The notes below the pieces were generated by a model. The model had not been told where the DNA came from and did no database searches. It saw only the letters and a list, made by a program, of their open reading frames with translations. The position numbers and the translations under genes were made by a program. A DNA stretch of 64,000 nt from Plesiomonas shigelloides (GTDB lineage Bacteria; Pseudomonadota; Gammaproteobacteria; Enterobacterales; CAMTGL01): NCBI RefSeq assembly GCF_900087055.1, contig NZ_LT575468.1:3165773-3229772 (forward strand), in the 5' to 3' direction. Shown here in pieces: positions 59,735 to 64,000 of the stretch (positions are counted from its first letter, which is position 1; every line of letters begins with the position of its first letter).

Positions 59735-61150
59735 ATGACGAAAGGACGGGTATGGGTGGTGGATGACGACAGCGCCATCCGCTGGGTACTGGACAAGGCC
59801 CTCAGTAGCAGCCAGATCCGCTGTGAAACATTCGACAGCGCCGCCGCCGTGCTAGACGCGCTGCAACAGAGCAAACCGGATGTCCTACTCTCTGACATCC
59901 GCATGCCGGGCATGGACGGCCTGACCCTGCTCGGTCAGCTGCAACAGCAAGCACCGCAGCTGCCGGTGATCATCATGACCGCCCACTCCGATCTCGATGC
60001 CGCGGTCAGCGCTTATCAGCGCGGAGCCTTTGATTACCTGCCCAAGCCCTTTGATTTAGATGAAGCGGTGGCACTGGTTGAGCGCGCCTTGCAACACAGC
60101 CTTGAACAGCGCCAGCAACGCGCCCCCGCCAATGAACCAGTGCGCGGCGCGCAATCCGAAATCATCGGCGAAGCGCCGGCCATGCAAGAGGTGTTTCGCG
60201 CCATTGGCCGCCTATCACGCACCGCCATCAGCGTGCTGATTAATGGCGAGTCCGGTACCGGTAAAGAGCTGATTGCCCACGCCCTACATCGCCACAGCCC
60301 ACGTGCCAGCGCGCCCTTTATCGCCCTGAATATGGCGGCCATTCCGAAAGACTTAATTGAATCGGAGCTGTTTGGCCATGAGAAAGGTGCCTTTACCGGT
60401 GCCGGCGCGGTACGTCAGGGGCGCTTTGAACAGGCAAACGGCGGCACCTTGTTTTTGGATGAAATCGGCGATATGCCACTGGATATCCAAACTCGCCTGC
60501 TACGGGTCTTGGCCGACGGCCAATTTTACCGCGTCGGCGGCCATACTCCGCTGCACGTGGATGTGCGCATCATCGCCGCCACCCACCAAGATCTGGAAGC
60601 GCGCGTGCGCGAAGGGCTGTTTCGCGAAGACCTCTTCCATCGCCTGAATGTGATCCGTTTACAGCTGCCCGCCCTGCGTGAGCGACGCCAAGATATCGCC
60701 GCGTTAAGTCGCCATTTTCTGCTCAGTGCCGCACGCGAACTCGGGGTTGAAGCAAAAACGTTGCATCCGGATACCCTACGGGTCATGAGCGAGTTTCACT
60801 GGCCGGGCAATGTGCGCCAACTGGAAAACATCTGTCGTGGCTTGACCGTCATGGCCGCCGGTAAGGAGATTTTTGTCTCCGATTTACCGGCTGAATTAAC
60901 CCGCCCCGCCAGCAGTGTTGATACAGCCGCCTCGGCGCTAAACTGGCAGCAACCGCTGCAACAGTGGGTGTTACAACAACTGGCGCGGGGTCAGGAGGAT
61001 TTACTCACCACTTTGCAACCGGAGTTTGAGCAATTACTGCTCGATGCTGCCTTGCAACATACCCGAGGTCACAAACAAGAAGCGGCCCGCCTGCTGGGCT
61101 GGGGGCGCAATACCCTGACCCGTAAACTTAAGGAATTAGGGATCCACTGA
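59735..61150 (+). CDS. glnG: Nitrogen response regulator NtrC
   Basis: NtrC activates sigma54 promoters such as glnAp2. The 471-residue protein has a receiver domain with Asp54 in LLSDIRMPGMDG, a AAA+ domain with GESGTGKE (Walker A), the sigma54-contacting GAFTGA loop (EKGAFTGAGAV) and GGTLFLDEIGDMP (Walker B), and a Fis-type helix-turn-helix at the C-terminus (RGHKQEAARLLGWGRNTLTRKLKEL). It is the third gene of the module and the likely partner of the NtrC sites upstream of glnA. Confidence 0.97.
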   Translation: MTKGRVWVVDDDSAIRWVLDKALSSSQIRCETFDSAAAVLDALQQSKPDVLLSDIRMPGMDGLTLLGQLQQQAPQLPVIIMTAHSDLDAAVSAYQRGAFDYLPKPFDLDEAVALVERALQHSLEQRQQRAPANEPVRGAQSEIIGEAPAMQEVFRAIGRLSRTAISVLINGESGTGKELIAHALHRHSPRASAPFIALNMAAIPKDLIESELFGHEKGAFTGAGAVRQGRFEQANGGTLFLDEIGDMPLDIQTRLLRVLADGQFYRVGGHTPLHVDVRIIAATHQDLEARVREGLFREDLFHRLNVIRLQLPALRERRQDIAALSRHFLLSAARELGVEAKTLHPDTLRVMSEFHWPGNVRQLENICRGLTVMAAGKEIFVSDLPAELTRPASSVDTAASALNWQQPLQQWVLQQLARGQEDLLTTLQPEFEQLLLDAALQHTRGHKQEAARLLGWGRNTLTRKLKELGIH

Positions 61151-61212
61151 CCACGGCAAATTAAAGCGATATTCGTCACACTTTTAACCGTAACAGGGTT
61201 AGGCGATTTTCA

Positions 61213-61254
61213 CCCCAGTGTCTATACTGTCACACCAACTAAAATACACTGGGG
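61213..61254 (+). promoter_or_regulatory. Long inverted repeat overlapping the add ribosome binding site
   Basis: CCCCAGTGT (61213-61221) and ACACTGGGG (61246-61254) are perfect 9-bp complements separated by 24 bases that include TATACT (61223-61228). The right arm holds GGGG of the add Shine-Dalgarno (GGGGAG, 61251-61256). If transcribed, it would hide the ribosome binding site; as DNA it could be a repressor site. Confidence 0.6.
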
Positions 61255-61263
61255 AGCCTTTGC

Positions 61264-62271
61264 ATGATTGCACGCGATTTACCGTTGACCGACTTACACC
61301 GTCATCTGGACGGCAATATTCGTCCATCGACCATTTTGGAGCTGGGTCAACAGCACGGCATCATGCTGCCCGCCGATAACCTGCCGGATCTGCTGCCGCA
61401 CGTACAAATCACCGAGAATGCCCCGACACTGGTCAGCTTCCTGCAAAAGCTGGATTGGGGCGTGGCAGTACTGGCCGATCTGGATGCCTGCCGCCGCGTT
61501 GCCTATGAAAACATGCAAGATGCCGATAACGCCGGTCTGGATTACACCGAGCTGCGCTTCTCACCATACTACATGGCGATGAAACACAACCTGCCAGTAC
61601 AGGGCGTGGTGGAAGCAGTCGCCGACGGCATTGCGCAAGGCCGCCGTGACTTTACCGTGAAAGCCAACCTGATTGGTATTTTGAGCCGTACGTTCGGCAC
61701 CACCGCCTGCCAGCAAGAGCTGGATGCGCTGCTGGCCTGTCGCCAACACTTAGTCGCTATCGATCTGGCCGGTGATGAACTCGGCCAACCGGGTGAGCTG
61801 TTTGTGCCGCACTTTAGCCAAGTACGCGATGCCGACTTACACATCACCGTGCATGCCGGAGAAGCGGCGGGCGCAGCCAGCATGTGGCAAGCTATTCAGC
61901 AATTGGGCGCAGAGCGAATTGGTCATGGCGTAAAAGCCATCGAAGATCCGCGTCTGATGGATTATCTGGCCGAGCACCGCATTGGCATTGAATCAGCCCT
62001 GACCTCCAACGTGCAGACCACCACGGTCAGCGCGCTAGCCGACCACCCACTGAAAACTTTCTTGCAGCACGGCATTGTCGCCAGCATCAATACCGACGAT
62101 CCGGCAGTAGAAGGCATCGAAATTGCGCACGAATACAATGTCGCCGCACCAGCAGCGGGTCTGACTCCAGCGCAAATTCGCCAAGCGCAGGAAAACGGCA
62201 TGCATCAAGCGTTCTTAAGCGATAGCGATAAAGCCGAACTGCGTGCGCAAGCACGTGCGCGCAGCATGTAA
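61264..62271 (+). CDS. add: Adenosine deaminase
   Basis: Add deaminates adenosine and deoxyadenosine to inosine and deoxyinosine. The 335-residue TIM-barrel zinc enzyme has the metal HxH in [11 protein letters not shown], catalytic HAGEAA, a further zinc His in RIGHGVKAI and [15 protein letters not shown] precedes ATG 61264. An inverted repeat covers that site. It is convergent with hemN, with a shared terminator. Confidence 0.97.
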   Translation: MIARDLPLTDLHRHLDGNIRPSTILELGQQHGIMLPADNLPDLLPHVQITENAPTLVSFLQKLDWGVAVLADLDACRRVAYENMQDADNAGLDYTELRFSPYYMAMKHNLPVQGVVEAVADGIAQGRRDFTVKANLIGILSRTFGTTACQQELDALLACRQHLVAIDLAGDELGQPGELFVPHFSQVRDADLHITVHAGEAAGAASMWQAIQQLGAERIGHGVKAIEDPRLMDYLAEHRIGIESALTSNVQTTTVSALADHPLKTFLQHGIVASINTDDPAVEGIEIAHEYNVAAPAAGLTPAQIRQAQENGMHQAFLSDSDKAELRAQARARSM

Positions 62272-62320
62272 TACATCGCGCGACGCTGCGCCACAGCAGT
62301 GCGTATTGCGTTCAAGAAAA

Positions 62321-62345
62321 AAGCGGCCAAAGGCCGCTTTTTTTT
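62321..62345. terminator. Bidirectional terminator between add and hemN
   Basis: AAGCGGCC (62321-62328) pairs with GGCCGCTT (62332-62339), loop AAA, with A run before and T run after (to 62345). Confidence 0.92.
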
Positions 62346-62421
62346 GTCCTGATTTGCTGTACTGAGAGCTTTGCGTACTCACTCGTACTCGCAGCTTACG
62401 CCGCCCACACATTCGCAGGTT

Positions 62422-63810
62422 TTAAATCACACGCGAGAACTGCTGGCGACGCGCTTGCTGGCGCAGATAAGTATCAAAGCACATGCAGATATTGCGGATC
62501 AGCAAGTGACCTCGCGGCAACACTCGAATGCCCTGTGCATCCATCTCCAACAATCCATCAGCGGCCAATGGCGCTAACAGCTGCAAATCTTCGGCAAAGT
62601 GCTGGTTGAAATCGATACTATACTGCTGCTCGATATCGGCAAAGCGCAGTTGGAAGTTACAAATCAGCGCTTTAATCACATCACGGCGCAGACAATCTTC
62701 GTCGCTCATGCGTAGCCCCTTGGCTAAGGCATGGCCGTGCGCTTCAACCTCGGCATAATAATGCTTCAGCTCACGCTGGTTCTGCGCATAGTGATCGCCC
62801 AGCATGCTGATCGCCGAGACCCCTAAGCCCAACAGATCGCACTCCGCTTGGGTGGTGTAACCTTGGAAGTTGCGGTGCAACTCGCCGTTACGCTGCGCCA
62901 CCGCCAGCTCATCTTGCGGCCGGGCAAAGTGATCCATCCCGATAAACTGATAACCGGCCCCGCACAGCATCTGGATACTCTCTTGCAAGATAGCCAGCTT
63001 TTGCACCGGAGAGGGCAAATCTTCATCGCGAATTTTACGCTGTGCAGCAAAGCGGGCTGGCAAATGCGCATAGTTAAATACGCTTAACCGATCCGGATTG
63101 AGCTCAATCACTCGCTGCAAGGTAAACGCAAAACTTTCCGGTGTCTGCTTCGGCAGACCGTAAATCAAATCGATATTGGTGGAGATAAAACCCAGCTCAC
63201 GCGCCCGCGCCATCAGGGCAAAGATAAACTCTTCATCTTGCTCGCGGTTGACCAGACGCTGCACTTCCTTGTTAAAGTCCTGCACCCCCATGCTCATGCG
63301 ATTAAAGCCTTCGCTACGCAAGTGATCCAGCATATCCAGCTCGATTTCACGCGGGTCCAGCTCAATGCCAATTTCAGCCTCAGGCAGGATGTGGAAGTTC
63401 TCCCGCAGCAGTGCCATCAGGCGAGAAACCTGCGCTTTACTCAAGAAGGTCGGCGTACCGCCACCCCAGTGGATTTGCGTCACCAGACGTCCAGCAAACA
63501 GCTGGGCGCGGGCGCGGATCTCTTGCTCCAGCACGTCCAAATAGTGGTCGGCTTTATGAGCATGACGGGTGATGACTTTGTTGCAGCCGCAGAAATAACA
63601 CAGCTTATGGCAAAATGGGATGTGTACGTACAACGAAAGTGGACGCTCTGGATAACGGGCGGCCGCTTCGGCAAAATCGCTGTGCTGGTAGCCCTCGTGA
63701 AACTCAAGAGCGGTCGGGTAGGAGGTGTAACGAGGCCCAGAATAGTTATATTTTTGGATGAGATCTAAATCCCACTGCGTTGGGTTCGTCACTGACACTG
63801 ACTCAGACAT
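62422..63810 (-). CDS. hemN: Oxygen-independent coproporphyrinogen III dehydrogenase
   Basis: HemN makes protoporphyrinogen IX from coproporphyrinogen III in anaerobic heme synthesis. The 462-residue radical SAM enzyme has the cluster motif CxxxCxxC in HIPFCHKLCYFCGCNK with the extra Cys, HWGGGTPTF for SAM binding and a C-terminal HemN domain. AAGGAA precedes ATG 63810. It follows a partial upstream gene after 43 bp on the same strand. Confidence 0.97.
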   Translation of the reverse strand: MSESVSVTNPTQWDLDLIQKYNYSGPRYTSYPTALEFHEGYQHSDFAEAAARYPERPLSLYVHIPFCHKLCYFCGCNKVITRHAHKADHYLDVLEQEIRARAQLFAGRLVTQIHWGGGTPTFLSKAQVSRLMALLRENFHILPEAEIGIELDPREIELDMLDHLRSEGFNRMSMGVQDFNKEVQRLVNREQDEEFIFALMARARELGFISTNIDLIYGLPKQTPESFAFTLQRVIELNPDRLSVFNYAHLPARFAAQRKIRDEDLPSPVQKLAILQESIQMLCGAGYQFIGMDHFARPQDELAVAQRNGELHRNFQGYTTQAECDLLGLGVSAISMLGDHYAQNQRELKHYYAEVEAHGHALAKGLRMSDEDCLRRDVIKALICNFQLRFADIEQQYSIDFNQHFAEDLQLLAPLAADGLLEMDAQGIRVLPRGHLLIRNICMCFDTYLRQQARRQQFSRVI

Positions 63811-63853
63811 GCTTTAATTCCTTCCACATGGCCGCCGCTCCAGCGACGGCACT

Positions 63854-64000
63854 TTATTCAGGGTATTTGGCGCACCATGCCAGCAACTGCGGCAACTCCT
63901 GTTCAATGGCGGGCTGCAGGCGCTCTTCGGCCCGGACTCGCTCCAAATCCCATTTCATTATTTGATTGCGCTTGTGTTGCTTGCGAGCGTCATGGGTCGG
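63854..64000 (-). CDS. Partial hypothetical gene upstream of hemN (possibly DUF2489 family)
   Basis: The last 48 codons of a minus-strand gene whose 5' end lies beyond the window. The visible part is basic then acidic and helical (RKQHKRNQIMKWDLERV, then LQPAIEQELPQLLAWCAKYP). DUF2489 proteins stand next to hemN in Vibrio as I remember, which is why I suggest it, but 48 residues are too few to be sure. The stop codon is TAA at 63856-63854. Confidence 0.55.
   Translation of the reverse strand, partial: PTHDARKQHKRNQIMKWDLERVRAEERLQPAIEQELPQLLAWCAKYPE

Overview
The window reads as a chromosomal segment of a gammaproteobacterium of the order Enterobacterales. My best guess is Plesiomonas shigelloides or a close relative. 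This is inferred from gene order (gpmI-envC-yibQ; hldD-waaF-waaC...waaA-coaD-mutM-rpmG-rpmB-radC-coaBC-dut-slmA; pyrE-rph-yicC; gmk-rpoZ-spoT-trmH-recG-xanP-yicH; fabY-dtd-yihY-yihX-typA-glnA-glnL-glnG; add; hemN), from close protein resemblance to the E. coli orthologues, and from an LPS core cluster of the galacturonate type (waaE/wabG/wabH/wabN-like). I ran no database search. I saw no rRNA, tRNA, CRISPR array, insertion sequence, integrase or prophage.

Layout. 0-3 kb: end of gpmI, then envC and yibQ (cell separation). 3-4.2 kb: an SOS-boxed sbmC/gyrI and a TetR regulator. 4.3-19.2 kb: LPS inner and outer core cluster (hldD, waaF, waaC, a strikingly AT-rich GT2 + waaL cassette, two GT4 enzymes, a WabN-like deacetylase, waaQ, wabG-like, wabH-like, waaE, waaA) ending in coaD. 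19.4-25.3 kb: mutM, rpmG/rpmB, a stray glycosyltransferase, radC, coaBC-dut, slmA. 25.6-27.4 kb: two tandem crcB fluoride-channel genes and a urea transporter. 27.6-30.2 kb: pyrE-rph with an attenuator, and yicC. 30.2-38.9 kb: accessory stretch with an Asr-like peptide, LysR + quinone oxidoreductase, 6-phospho-beta-glucosidase + LysR, a dCache chemoreceptor and a YgiW/BOF protein. 39.2-45.1 kb: gmk-rpoZ-spoT-trmH-recG (stringent response and repair). 45.3-49.5 kb: PurR-boxed xanP, a small unknown gene, yicH. 49.5-55.6 kb: minus-strand fabY(yiiD), dtd, pip, yihY, yihX, typA. 55.6-61.2 kb: the glnA-DUF4124-glnL-glnG nitrogen module with recognisable CRP, NtrC and sigma54 sites. 61.2-64 kb: add, hemN and a partial gene.

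Most of the window is conserved core genome. The less ordinary material is the AT-rich cassette whose left edge falls inside the 3' end of waaC, the terminator-like hairpin abutting the waaF ribosome binding site, the control regions of sbmC, xanP, glnA, pyrE, gmk and add, the glycosyltransferase inserted between rpmB and radC, and the accessory block at 30-39 kb. I found no convincing previously undescribed multi-gene system.
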